Assembly (NCBI RefSeq): GCF_022808915.1
Contig: NZ_JAKZFS010000001.1
Span: forward strand, 496,001-560,000
DNA length: 64,000 nt
Reading direction: 5' to 3'
Source: Fundidesulfovibrio terrae
GTDB lineage: Bacteria; Desulfobacterota; Desulfovibrionia; Desulfovibrionales; Desulfovibrionaceae
Below, piece by piece: positions 24,963 through 35,136 of the stretch (positions are counted from its first letter, which is position 1; each line of letters begins with the position of its first letter). A program made the position numbers and the translations under genes. The notes under the pieces are model-generated. The model was not told the origin of the DNA and made no database searches. It saw only the letters and a program-made list of their open reading frames with translations.

Positions 24963-26081
24963 GTGACGCAGGTGGTGCTGGCCACGCGAAACCTTGGCAA
25001 GGTGCGCGAACTGCAGGCCATGCTGGAAGGGCAGGACATAGAGGTCCTCGGGCTGGACCGGTTCCCGGAGATCGGCGAGATCGAGGAGACCGGCGAGACC
25101 TTCGAGGACAACGCCCGGCTCAAGGCCAAGGCCGTGAGCGAGGCCACGGGCCTCATCGCCCTGGCCGACGATTCGGGGCTGAGCGTGGACGCCCTCGGCA
25201 ATGAACCCGGCGTGCGCTCGGCCCGCTACTCGGGCGAGAACGCCACCGACGCCTCGAACAACGAGAAGATCCTCGAGGCCATGAAGGACGTGCAGGGCGA
25301 CAAGCGGGCCTGCAAGTTCATCTCTGCAATCGTGGTCCACGCCCCGGACGGGCACGAGTTGGTCTTCCACGGGGTCTGGTTCGGCAGGCTCGGCCTGGAG
25401 CCCAAGGGCGACAACGGCTTCGGCTACGATCCGCTCTTCTACGATCCGGAACTCAGGCTCACCGCCGCCGAGATGACCTCCGAGCAGAAGAACTCCCGCA
25501 GCCACCGCGGCCGGGCCATGCGCGAGCTCATGAAATATTTTCCCGGCTTCGTGGACAAGCTTGCCCGCGAGGCCGCCATGACCCCCGAGCAGCGCGACTT
25601 TCGCGACAGGTACGAGGGCGTGAAGGGCTGGCTCAAGTTTTTGAGCATGGCCATGATGGGCGCGGTGCCGCTTTTGGCGGCGTTCATCGTCTCGCGCAAC
25701 TTGAAGTTCATGCAGGCCTTGGAGGCCCCCGGAGGCCCTCCGCGCGAGCTGGCCGCCGAGGTGGCCAAGGCCCTGACCCTTGAGAACGTCCTGGCCACGA
25801 TGGTGGGATTCCTGGTGTTCTGGGGCGGCATATCGCTCTACCGTCGCAGGAAGGGCGCGGTGCTCCTGGCCAAGATCGCCTGGCTGGCCGTGCCCCTGGC
25901 CAGCGGCGTGGAATACCTTGCGACCCAGTATTTCGCCTATCCCCCGAACGTCAGGGACATGGCCTCCATGGCCGCCCTGGCCAACGCCCTGCCGGGGCTC
26001 TTCGCGGCCACCATCGCTGTCTACTATCTGACCGTTTCCAAGCGGGTGAAGGCCACCTTCTTTCCGGACGGGGCTTCTTGA
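24963..26081 (+). CDS. rdgB: RdgB/HAM1 XTP/dITP pyrophosphatase fused to DUF2569-like membrane domain
   Basis: GTG at 24963 directly follows the upstream stop, with GGAGGA in front. Residues 1-200 are a complete Ham1/RdgB enzyme: VLATRNLGKVRELQ, ETGETFEDNARLKA, ADDSGLSVDALGNEPGVRS, GDNGFGYDPLF and SHRGRAM, which hydrolyses non-canonical purine NTPs. Without a stop, residues of about 205-372 continue into a four-helix membrane domain (start YEGVKGWLKFLSM, end YYLTVSKRVKATF) typical of DUF2569 proteins. The usual RdgB is near 200 residues. An internal ATG at 25578 might start a separate product, but no stop separates the parts. Confidence 0.85.
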   Translation: MTQVVLATRNLGKVRELQAMLEGQDIEVLGLDRFPEIGEIEETGETFEDNARLKAKAVSEATGLIALADDSGLSVDALGNEPGVRSARYSGENATDASNNEKILEAMKDVQGDKRACKFISAIVVHAPDGHELVFHGVWFGRLGLEPKGDNGFGYDPLFYDPELRLTAAEMTSEQKNSRSHRGRAMRELMKYFPGFVDKLAREAAMTPEQRDFRDRYEGVKGWLKFLSMAMMGAVPLLAAFIVSRNLKFMQALEAPGGPPRELAAEVAKALTLENVLATMVGFLVFWGGISLYRRRKGAVLLAKIAWLAVPLASGVEYLATQYFAYPPNVRDMASMAALANALPGLFAATIAVYYLTVSKRVKATFFPDGAS

Positions 26082-26146
26082 CAGCCGCCCGGCTTTTCGC
26101 ACACTGACCATAGCCGATTTTGACAAACTCCGACAAAGGATGAACC

Positions 26147-27970
<1,824 letters not shown>

Positions 27971-27977
27971 CCCCGAA

Positions 27978-29432
27978 GTGAAGTTCAGGACCTTTCTCGC
28001 GTTTGCCGCCGTTCTCTGGGCCGGACTGGTCCTGTTCACCGTGCCCGCCTGGGCTGAGTCCGCGCAGCCCGGGGCCAAAGACGCCGCCGCTTCCGCCCGG
28101 ACCGGCTCGAAACCGGCCGGGAAATCCGCGAAAAAGGACGCGCCCAAACCCGCCGCCGGGGCCAAGGCCCCGAAGAAGGCCGTGGTCACGGACGTGCAGG
28201 TCTATTCCGGACGCGACTATTCGCGCATCGTGCTGGTGCTCTCAGGCGAGGCCGGGCGCAAATGGCAGCTCCTGCCGCCGGACCCCAAGGACGGCGGCGT
28301 GCGCCGCCTGTATGTGGACTTGGACGATACGGTGATCAAGCCCGGGGTGCCCAGCCGCTTCGACGTGCGCGGCGACGTGGCCCGCAAGGTGCGCCTGAGC
28401 TATTTCAAGCCGGGCGTGGCCCGCCTGGTGGTGGAGGTGGAAAACCTCAAGAACCAGCAGGTGTTCGAGCTGGAGAATCCCTGCCGGGTGATCGTGGACG
28501 TGCAGGGCGAGGCCTCCAAAAAAGATCCGGCCCAGGCCAAGGGCGCGGAGAAGGACGCATCCGGGAAATCCGCCAGGGACAAGGCGGGCAAGGACGGCTC
28601 CAAGGCCAAGACCGACGGGAAGGGCGCGCAGGCGTCCGCGCCCTCGCCGGTGATGGCCGACGACGGCAAGCCCGGCTCCCCAGGCGTGAACCTGGCCACC
28701 CCCGGGCGCCGGAAGATGGCCAAGCAGCTGGTGGAGCAGCTGGGGCTCACGGTGCACACGGTGATGGTGGACGCGGGCCACGGCGGCAAGGACCCCGGCG
28801 CGCACGGCCCCGGCGGACTCTATGAGAAGAACGTCACCCTGGAGGTCGCGAAGCTCCTGGGCAAGCGCCTGGAGCACATGGGCTTCGAGGTGCTCTACAC
28901 CCGCTCCCAGGACAAGTTCGTCCCCCTGGAGGTGCGCACGGCCATGGCCAACGCGCGCAAGGCCGACCTGTTCGTGTCCGTGCACTGCAACGCGCACCCC
29001 GATCCGGGTTCGTCGGGCCTGGAGACCTATTCGCTGAACCTGGCCTCCACCGCCGACGAGGTGCGTGTGGCCGCCCGCGAGAACGCCGTGGACCCCAGGC
29101 GCATCTCGGACATGCAGAAGATCCTGGACGACCTCATGCACGCCTCCAAGCTGACCGAGTCGCGCGACTTCGCCAAGACCACGCACCAGTCGGCCCTGTC
29201 CCAGGCCCGCAAGAGCCTCAACCTGCGCGACCGGGGACTGCACGAGGCTCCCTTCTACGTGCTGCTCGGGGCCAAGATGCCCGCCATCCTGGTGGAGATC
29301 GGCTACATCACCAACCCCGCCGAGGCCGCCAAGCTGCGCGACGCCAAGTACCTGGACGGCCTGGCCCAGGGCATCGCCGACGGCGTGAAGGCCTACAAGG
29401 AACGCATCGAACGCTTCGCGGACAAGGGGTAA
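27978..29432 (+). CDS. N-acetylmuramoyl-L-alanine amidase (AMIN + Amidase_3)
   Basis: GTG at 27978 with GGAG upstream gives 484 residues: a signal peptide (FLAFAAVLWAGLVLFTVPAWA), an Ala/Lys/Pro-rich linker, an AMIN domain (about 60-170) that targets division sites, a second low-complexity linker (Lys/Ala/Asp), and Amidase_3 (about 255-480). Zinc ligands are visible: His in VDAGHGGKDPG, Glu in YEKNVTLEV, His in SVHCNAH, and the catalytic Glu in VEIGYITNP. It splits septal peptidoglycan, and the domain order matches AmiC. It follows glmS by seven bases. Confidence 0.93.
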   Translation: MKFRTFLAFAAVLWAGLVLFTVPAWAESAQPGAKDAAASARTGSKPAGKSAKKDAPKPAAGAKAPKKAVVTDVQVYSGRDYSRIVLVLSGEAGRKWQLLPPDPKDGGVRRLYVDLDDTVIKPGVPSRFDVRGDVARKVRLSYFKPGVARLVVEVENLKNQQVFELENPCRVIVDVQGEASKKDPAQAKGAEKDASGKSARDKAGKDGSKAKTDGKGAQASAPSPVMADDGKPGSPGVNLATPGRRKMAKQLVEQLGLTVHTVMVDAGHGGKDPGAHGPGGLYEKNVTLEVAKLLGKRLEHMGFEVLYTRSQDKFVPLEVRTAMANARKADLFVSVHCNAHPDPGSSGLETYSLNLASTADEVRVAARENAVDPRRISDMQKILDDLMHASKLTESRDFAKTTHQSALSQARKSLNLRDRGLHEAPFYVLLGAKMPAILVEIGYITNPAEAAKLRDAKYLDGLAQGIADGVKAYKERIERFADKG

Positions 29433-29503
29433 CGGGGACCAGGGAGGACGCCCGGGGAGAGGCCGGATCGTTGGCGGTGGACGGCTGCGGCCGGCAAGGG
29501 GAA

Positions 29504-29542
29504 GCCTCCGGCGGCCACTGGAACCAGCCCCTTTGGAATCCC
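29504..29542 (+). repeat. Interspersed repeat copy A (GCCTCCGGCGGCCA...CCCTTTGGAATCCC)
   Basis: Starts GCCTCCGGCGGCCA and ends CCCCTTTGGAATCCC, followed by a run of six T. The second copy is at 36883-36921. Both lie just 3' of + strand genes. In copy A the central inverted repeat is imperfect. It probably works as a terminator-associated repeat. Confidence 0.65.
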
Positions 29543-29654
29543 GTTTTTTGAGACGTTCAGGGGGGTGTCCGGCTGAGAGGGCGTTCGCCCCCTTAAGATT
29601 GTTTGCCTCTCGGCCGATTCCTGGTATGGGTTTGTCAAACCAGGAGGATTTGCC

Positions 29655-29993
29655 ATGAAAAGGTGTCTTTTGGCTCTCGTCTGTATGGCCGCTCTTTCAG
29701 GGAGCGCCCTGGCCCAGTCTTCGCCCTCGTTCACCTATCCCGGCCTCGAAGGCCTGCTCTACAGCGGCATGACCGCACAGCAGCAGAACGTGTACAACGC
29801 CATCCAGGTGTACATGAACTACTCCACCCAGGTGGTCACGGCCGCCGCCTACAGCAGCGCCCAGAAGAAGCTCCAGAACGGGGAGACGCTCACGGCCTTC
29901 GACAACACGCTCCTGGCGCGCGGGCCGTTCGCCATCACCACCGGCAACCAGGCGTTCGTGCCCATCGGCGGCACGACCACCACGACGCCGTAG
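29655..29993 (+). CDS. Small secreted protein (112 aa)
   Basis: The ATG at 29655 follows AGGAGGATTTGCC. The product has a signal peptide (CLLALVCMAALSGSALA) and a mature region of about 90 residues rich in Tyr, Gln, Ser and Thr, with ITTGNQAFVPIGG near the end and a TTTTTP tail. No Cys in the mature part and no recognised family. The ribosome-binding site lies partly in a possible stem (CCTGGT with ACCAGG, 29620-29644), which might limit translation. It stands alone between the amidase gene and the convergent HxlR gene. Confidence 0.6.
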   Translation: MKRCLLALVCMAALSGSALAQSSPSFTYPGLEGLLYSGMTAQQQNVYNAIQVYMNYSTQVVTAAAYSSAQKKLQNGETLTAFDNTLLARGPFAITTGNQAFVPIGGTTTTTP

Positions 29994-30003
29994 CGGAACG
30001 GGG

Positions 30004-30465
30004 TCAGACCCTTGCGCCGCCGCTCCGGGACAGGCGGACAGTCCCGGAGCAGGCGGAGCCGTCGCCTTCAGGTGCCGGAGCCGCAGGCTCGTCCGGCCGC
30101 GCCGTCGCGTCCTTTTCCGCCTCGATCTCCCTGGCCCAGGCACTCAACTCCTTGAGAATGGGCACCAGCCCCGCGCCTCGCCCGGTGAGCGAATACTCCA
30201 CCCTTGGCGGCACCTGGGGATGCGCCCGGCGCAACACCAGTCCGTCCGCCTCCAGTTCGCGCAGCTGCTGCGTGAGCATCTTCTGGGTCACGTTGGGCAT
30301 GAGCCTGCGCAGCTCGCCGAAGCGAAGCGTCCCTTGCGCCCCCAGCAGCCAGAGGATGATGGGCTTCCACTTGCCGCCCACCATCATGAGCGCCAGCTCC
30401 ATGGAGCAGTAATACTGTTTGCCGTTGTGTTCCTTGGGGATGCAGCGGGGAGCGTTCTTGGTCAT
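30004..30465 (-). CDS. HxlR-family winged-helix regulator
   Basis: ATG 30465 is chosen by family match. The 153-residue protein has the HxlR hallmarks: an N-terminal Cys (CSMELALMMVGGKWKPIIL), the wing and recognition helix region (LRFGELRRLMPNVTQKMLTQQLRELEADGLV) and VEYSLTGRGAGLVPILKEL. The Cys at the start of the helix is often redox- or electrophile-sensing in this family. The tail is acidic and Ala-rich and probably disordered. It reads divergently from the ferredoxin-nitroreductase gene, a common HxlR target arrangement. Confidence 0.9.
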   Translation of the reverse strand: MTKNAPRCIPKEHNGKQYYCSMELALMMVGGKWKPIILWLLGAQGTLRFGELRRLMPNVTQKMLTQQLRELEADGLVLRRAHPQVPPRVEYSLTGRGAGLVPILKELSAWAREIEAEKDATARPDEPAAPAPEGDGSACSGTVRLSRSGGARV

Positions 30466-30541
30466 GTTCGGGCCTGCCTGGGGTGTTTGGCGGGTGGTTC
30501 CCGGGAGGGAACCAGCGCACCGGTTTGTGCCTGCTTGCCAA

Positions 30542-30568
30542 GCGCCGCAAGAATAGTACAAGCGGCGC
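30542..30568. promoter_or_regulatory. Inverted repeat in the HxlR/nitroreductase divergent region
   Basis: GCGCCGC, a 13-base spacer AAGAATAGTACAA, GCGGCGC, midway between the two divergent genes. The spacer includes TAGTAC, like the half-sites of some HxlR/YodB operators. A candidate regulator-binding site. Confidence 0.4.
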
Positions 30569-30655
30569 AAACGGTAAACGTGTCCAGCCTGGCCGCATCC
30601 CGGCGGAGGGACCCGGCGGCCCGGGCGCAGACGCGAACCGCAAGCGAGGAAGCCA

Positions 30656-31438
30656 ATGGATCTCATCACCGTCGATACGTCCGCCTGCCAGCGTGACGGC
30701 ATGTGCTTGGAAGTCTGCCCCGTGGGATGCATCGAAACGGACGCCGACGGCTTTCCCCGGCAGACTCCGGACGCGACCTGCATCGCCTGCGGGCATTGCG
30801 TGGCCGTGTGCCCCCATGGAGCCCTGTCCAACGTGAACGTGGACGCCGGAGCCTGCCGCCCGGTGCCCAAGAACCTGCCCGGAGAAGAGGCCGTGCGCGC
30901 GCTCATGCTCACAAGGCGCTCGGTTCGGGCCTACAAGGACAAGCCCGTGGACCCCGCCGTGCTGACCGGGCTTCTGGACACGGCCCGCTACGCCCCCACG
31001 GCGGTCAACACCCAGCACGTGTCCTGGGTGGCCTGCGCGGACCCGGCCAAGGTCAGGCAGGCCGCCGGCTTGTGCATGGAGTGGCTGCGGGGCGCGGGCA
31101 TCTATCCGAAAATGGTCGAGGCCTGGGACAAGGGCCATGACGCGGCCCTGCGCGGGGCCCCGGCCTTCGTGGTGGCCCACTGCCCGGCGGACTATGCCTG
31201 GGGCGACGTGGATTGCACCATCGCGCTCAGCTACCTGGAGCTGGCGGCGGCCTCGGCCGGGCTCGGCACCTGTTGGGCCGGGCTTCTGACCCGCGCCGCC
31301 CAGGCCAGCCCGGCCCTGTCCGCGCTGCTGGGCATCCCCGAGGGCCGCACGGCCAAGGGCGGGCTCATGATCGGCCACGCCAAGTACCGCTACCGCCTGA
31401 TCCCGCCCAGAAACGAGGCCTGCATCTCCTGGGTGTAG
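30656..31438 (+). CDS. Ferredoxin-nitroreductase fusion protein
   Basis: The 260-residue product starts with a two-cluster ferredoxin (CQRDGMCLEVCPVGC and CIACGHCVAVCPHG, residues about 10-55), followed by a nitroreductase domain (about 75-255: RRSVRAYKDKPVDPAVLTGLLD, ARYAPTAVNTQHVSWV, SYLELAAASAGLGTCWAGL, GGLMIGHAKYRYRLIPPR). This NAD(P)H- or ferredoxin-fed FMN enzyme type is frequent in anaerobes. The substrate is unknown. Regulation by the divergent HxlR protein is likely. The ATG at 30656 is preceded by GAGGAAGCCA. Confidence 0.92.
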   Translation: MDLITVDTSACQRDGMCLEVCPVGCIETDADGFPRQTPDATCIACGHCVAVCPHGALSNVNVDAGACRPVPKNLPGEEAVRALMLTRRSVRAYKDKPVDPAVLTGLLDTARYAPTAVNTQHVSWVACADPAKVRQAAGLCMEWLRGAGIYPKMVEAWDKGHDAALRGAPAFVVAHCPADYAWGDVDCTIALSYLELAAASAGLGTCWAGLLTRAAQASPALSALLGIPEGRTAKGGLMIGHAKYRYRLIPPRNEACISWV

Positions 31439-31655
31439 GCTCCGGCCCCCTTCCGTTCCCGTCCCCCTCCGACGGCCGCCCTCCGCCGGGGGAGGGACGG
31501 TTCATTCGAGGCTGGGACCCAGCTGAGCGGGAGCCTCGGCCGGGTTGTTCGCGCCGGAGGCCGTGTCCGCCCTTGACGAGGGGCTGCGCGGCCACTAGGT
31601 TGATCAAGGCTGGGCGTGCTTTCCCCGCCGATCCATCCCTTCTCGCGAGGTCGTG

Positions 31656-32468
31656 ATGCGTTTGCCATGTACGCGCGTGTCGCTTTGCGCGGCCGGTTTT
31701 GTGGTCCTGGCGGCTTTGTTGTTGGCGGCCTGGCCTGGCTTGGCCGAGGTCTACACCTGGAAGGACGAGAAGGGCGTGGTCCACATGTCCGACCGCAAGG
31801 CCCTGGACGCGGGCAAGAACGTCACCGAGATGACCGGCGTCAAGGGCCAGCCCGTGCAGGGCGGTCGCAGGGAGATGATCCAGGCCATGCTGGCAAGCGC
31901 CCGCAACGACGCCCGGTACGTGGAGCTCCAGAAGCTCGCGGCCGAGTACAAGCGCAGCCACACCTATTCCATGGCCGACTATTTCGTGTGCGTGGACATG
32001 GCCCTGGACATGGCCAACATCCTCAAGACCAAGAATTTCGCCCCCAAGGTGGTGGCGGGCAGCTTCAAGGTGGATACCGCCGGGATGGCTCCGGACAAGG
32101 CCATGAAAGCCTACGACCACGCCTGGGTGGTGGTGGAGCTCTCGCCGGGGGTGAACGTGGCCCTGGAAACCACGGGGGGATTCGTGGTGGACGAGAAAAT
32201 TCCCAACTTCGAATATTATTACCAAGGGTTGGTCTTCCAGTCGCCCCGGCAGGCCAAGGAGACCGACGTGCTCATCCGCTCGGTCAACGAGACCTGCGGC
32301 AAGGCCCAGGAACTCATCAAGGACTGGAACAACACCCAGGCGGGCCGGGTGGTGGACCAACGCGGCCTCGAGGCCAAGGGCCGCATGGACGCCAAGATCT
32401 CCGAATGCACCTCCGTGAGCCAGCAGTATGCGGAACTGATCAAGTCGCAGTACAAGAGGCTGTACTGA
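31656..32468 (+). CDS. Exported protein with DUF4124-like start and transglutaminase-like triad
   Basis: GTG 31653 and ATG 31656 are adjacent; ATG is taken. A signal peptide of about 30 residues is followed by YTWKDEKGVVHMSDRKAL, typical of DUF4124. The next domain contains C112 (FVCVDMALDMAN), H155 (YDHAWVVVEL) and E171 (ALETTGG), spaced like the Cys-His-Asp/Glu triad of transglutaminase-like cysteine proteins. Periplasmic, 270 residues. The two-part identity is inferred by eye. It could act on peptides or cell-wall-linked proteins. It converges with a MerR-like gene downstream. Confidence 0.6.
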   Translation: MRLPCTRVSLCAAGFVVLAALLLAAWPGLAEVYTWKDEKGVVHMSDRKALDAGKNVTEMTGVKGQPVQGGRREMIQAMLASARNDARYVELQKLAAEYKRSHTYSMADYFVCVDMALDMANILKTKNFAPKVVAGSFKVDTAGMAPDKAMKAYDHAWVVVELSPGVNVALETTGGFVVDEKIPNFEYYYQGLVFQSPRQAKETDVLIRSVNETCGKAQELIKDWNNTQAGRVVDQRGLEAKGRMDAKISECTSVSQQYAELIKSQYKRLY

Positions 32469-32489
32469 GGCGGCGCGCCGCAACGGGTG

Positions 32490-33116
32490 TCATTTCGTTC
32501 CCGCGTTCCTGATCTTGCCCAGCAGGTGCTTCTCCATCTCCCTGCCATCCTTGCGCAGCCGGATCAGCTCGGCCTCCAGCACCTTGAGCTTGCCGGTCAT
32601 GTCCTCACCGAGCTTTTTCAGTCCCTCGATTTCGGCCTGGGACCTCGCCAACTCGGCCTTCAGGGCGTCCACGGTTTCCTCGGGGAGGGCGGCCTGAAGC
32701 GGCGGGACGGGGTGGCCGGGCTGGGTCTGGGCCAGGTATCCCTGCAGGCGCTGCCCGATGGCCTCGGCCATGGCCGCGCCAATGCGCATGGCCATCTCCT
32801 CCCCGGACATGGTCCCGGTTCCGGCGTATCCGGCAGCGGGCACCGGCGTGACCACCAGCGGTTCGCCCGGACCGGCCTGGGGCGGGTAGCGGCGCAGCAG
32901 CTCGGCCTTGGCGTCGGACAGGGACATTCCGGATTCCAGGAGCGCCCCGATGGCCTTGAACACCTCCACGGCGTCCGCCGGGAAGCGCTTGTGGCGACCC
33001 TGGCCGACGCTCGGCAGCGCCTGGCCGAAACGGTTCTTCCAGTAGTGCAGGGTGGACTCGGGCAGGTCCAGCAGCTTGGCGATGGCCGAGATGGAGTACA
33101 GCTTGGTTTCGGTCAC
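32490..33116 (-). CDS. MerR-like helix-turn-helix protein with C-terminal coiled coil
   Basis: GTG 33116 follows CCCGAGGAAGCCACC. Residues 1-70 match a MerR-type winged helix (LYSISAIAKLLDLPESTLHYWKNRF, then QGRHKRFPADAVEVFKAIG), with the recognition helix and Arg-rich wing. It continues through a Pro/Ala-rich stretch into a coiled coil (about 150-205, EETVDALKAELARSQAEIEG). The 208 residues are a typical length for MerR-like proteins with a dimer coil. No cysteine metal site. The target is unknown; it may be a chromosome- or phage-type DNA-binding protein. Confidence 0.75.
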   Translation of the reverse strand: MTETKLYSISAIAKLLDLPESTLHYWKNRFGQALPSVGQGRHKRFPADAVEVFKAIGALLESGMSLSDAKAELLRRYPPQAGPGEPLVVTPVPAAGYAGTGTMSGEEMAMRIGAAMAEAIGQRLQGYLAQTQPGHPVPPLQAALPEETVDALKAELARSQAEIEGLKKLGEDMTGKLKVLEAELIRLRKDGREMEKHLLGKIRNAGTK

Positions 33117-33286
33117 GGTGGCTTCCTCGGGAGGGTTTCCAGTTGAGTAGATCGGGCGGGAGGGCGCGTCAACGTTCTCGTGGCGGACGGGCGTATGTTG
33201 CGGCAAGGTTCACCGGAACTTCATGATCCCGCAACATGGCGCGGGTAGCTCAGGGCGACAGGACTCCACACTATCGGGAGGCAGCC

Positions 33287-35110
33287 ATGAATCACACGAC
33301 CACGCCCCATCGGGGCGATCTTTTCTCCCTTGAGGCGAGCATCAAGAACCCCCTGGCCAGATCGGTGATCAAGGCCGTGGGCAAGCCGCTGGGCAAGGTC
33401 CTGGCGCTGGACAGGATATCGGAACGCTGGCGGGGCATCCCCGAAGGGGCCACGGGCTCGGACTTCCTGCGCGGGCTCATCCGCGCCTTCGGCTTCGGCA
33501 GCTCGGCCACGGCCGAGGACCTGGCCCGCATCCCCAAGGACGGCCCCGTGGTGGTGGTGGCCAACCATCCCTTCGGCGGCATGGAGGGCCTGCTCCTGGC
33601 CGAGATGCTCCACGCGGTGCGCCCGGACGTGAAGATCATGGCCAACTACCTTTTGGGGCGCATCCGCGAGCTGCGCGACATGTTCATCCTGGTGGACCCC
33701 TTCGGAGGCGAGAAGTCCCTGGCCCGCAACATCGCCCCCCTGCGCGAGAGCGTGGCCTGGCTGCGCGACGGGGCCTGCCTGGGCGTGTTCCCGGCCGGCG
33801 AGGTGGCCCACTTCTCCGTGCGCGAGCGTCGCGTGGCCGAACCCCGCTGGAGCCCGTCCATCGCACGCATCATCAAGTCCTGCGGGGCCACGGTGGTGCC
33901 GGTGCACTTCTCGGGGGCAAACGGGCCGGTGTTCCACCTGGCCGGGATGCTGCACCCGAGGCTGCGCACCATGCTGCTCGGCCGCGAGTTCGTGAACAAA
34001 TCCCGCAAGACCGTGGAGGTCCGGGTGGGCCAGCCCATCGGAGCCGAGCGGCTGGCGGACATGACCGACAGCCAGGCCGCCGACTACCTGCGCCTGCGCA
34101 CCGAGGTGCTGGGCGGAGCTTCACTGCGGCAGGGGCGCATCCTCAAGCGTTTTCCGGTGCGCACAATCTCCCGCCAGGAGGCCCTGGCCGCCCCGCAGGA
34201 CGCCGGGCTCATGGCCGAGGAGCTGGCCCGGCTGCCCGAAAAAAGCCTGTTGCTGGAAAGCGGGGAGTACAAAGTCTACGAGGCCCGCGCCCGGGAGATT
34301 CCCCAGGTGCTCAAGGAGATCGGCCGGCTGCGCGAGCTGACCTTCCGCAAGGTGGGGGAGGGCACGGGCAAGTCCTGCGACCTGGACGGGTTCGACGCCC
34401 ACTACGCCCACGTCTTCATCTGGAACGGGAAGAAGCACGAAGTGGTGGGGGCCTACCGCCTGGGGCGCTCCGACGAGATACTGGCGGCGCGCGGCCCCGG
34501 CGGGCTCTACGTGACCACGCTGTTCAAGCTCAAGCCCGCCTTCCTGCACGAGCTGGGGCCGGCCCTGGAGATGGGGCGCAGCTTCGTTCGACCCGAATAC
34601 CAGCGCAACTACAACTCGCTCCTGCTCCTGTGGCGGGGCATCGGCACGGTGGTGGCCCGCGAGCCCAGGTACCGCAAGCTCTTCGGACCGGTGAGCATCA
34701 CCAACGAGTACCAGGCCGCCTCGCGCCAGCTCATCGCCGGGTATTTCGAGTCCCGCCGGGAGATGCCCGGGCTCTCCAGGCTGGTCAAGCCGCGCACGCC
34801 CTTGCGCGGTGCGTCCTGGCTCAAGCACGCGGCCAAGACCCTGGTGGCGGACGTGGAGCGCCTGTCGGAGCTGGTCAGCTCCGTGGAGAGCGACCGCAAA
34901 GGCATACCGGTGCTGCTGCGCCAGTACCTGAAGCTCGGGGGCAAGCTCCTGGCCTTCAACGTGGACCGCGGCTTCAGCGACGCCCTGGACGGGCTCATCG
35001 TGGTGGACCTCCTGGAGACGGACCGCAAGCAGCTGGAGCGCTATATGGGCAAGGCAGGGCTGGCCGGGTTCCTCGAATTCCACCAGGGCGGATTCAGGCG
35101 AAGCGCCTGA
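33287..35110 (+). CDS. Bifunctional acyltransferase, OlsF-like ornithine lipid synthase
   Basis: The ATG at 33287 has GGGAGGCAGCC upstream. The 607-residue protein has two parts. The N-terminal part (about 60-300) is a PlsC/OlsA-type acyltransferase whose catalytic block is NHPFGGMEG (93-101), the OlsF-type variant of HX4D, plus VFPAGEVAH. The C-terminal part (about 310-590) resembles the OlsB N-acyltransferase/GNAT group (VVGAYRLGRSDEILA, MGRSFVRPEYQRNYNSLLLLW, SNEYQAASR-like region). Together they would make ornithine (or other amino acid) lipids. The domain order agrees with OlsF. No olsC-type gene nearby. Confidence 0.8.
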   Translation: MNHTTTPHRGDLFSLEASIKNPLARSVIKAVGKPLGKVLALDRISERWRGIPEGATGSDFLRGLIRAFGFGSSATAEDLARIPKDGPVVVVANHPFGGMEGLLLAEMLHAVRPDVKIMANYLLGRIRELRDMFILVDPFGGEKSLARNIAPLRESVAWLRDGACLGVFPAGEVAHFSVRERRVAEPRWSPSIARIIKSCGATVVPVHFSGANGPVFHLAGMLHPRLRTMLLGREFVNKSRKTVEVRVGQPIGAERLADMTDSQAADYLRLRTEVLGGASLRQGRILKRFPVRTISRQEALAAPQDAGLMAEELARLPEKSLLLESGEYKVYEARAREIPQVLKEIGRLRELTFRKVGEGTGKSCDLDGFDAHYAHVFIWNGKKHEVVGAYRLGRSDEILAARGPGGLYVTTLFKLKPAFLHELGPALEMGRSFVRPEYQRNYNSLLLLWRGIGTVVAREPRYRKLFGPVSITNEYQAASRQLIAGYFESRREMPGLSRLVKPRTPLRGASWLKHAAKTLVADVERLSELVSSVESDRKGIPVLLRQYLKLGGKLLAFNVDRGFSDALDGLIVVDLLETDRKQLERYMGKAGLAGFLEFHQGGFRRSA

Positions 35111-35136
35111 TTAACGAATTCGTAAAAAATAATTCC

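Noticed and set aside
25578-26081. Separate DUF2569 gene starting at ATG 25578
   Set aside because: No stop between the RdgB part and this part; no strong ribosome-binding site at 25578. Kept as a fusion, with the alternative noted.
23445-26126. 893-codon - frame opposite the MscS end, PAS kinase and rdgB genes
   Set aside because: Gly/His/Val-rich shadow; + strand genes there have complete motifs and coupled starts.
33238-33290. tRNA-like start GCGGGTAGCTCAGGGCGACAGG upstream of the OlsF-like gene
   Set aside because: Only a D-arm-like 5' part is present; there is no anticodon stem, TpsiC arm or CCA acceptor pairing. It is the leader of the OlsF-like gene.
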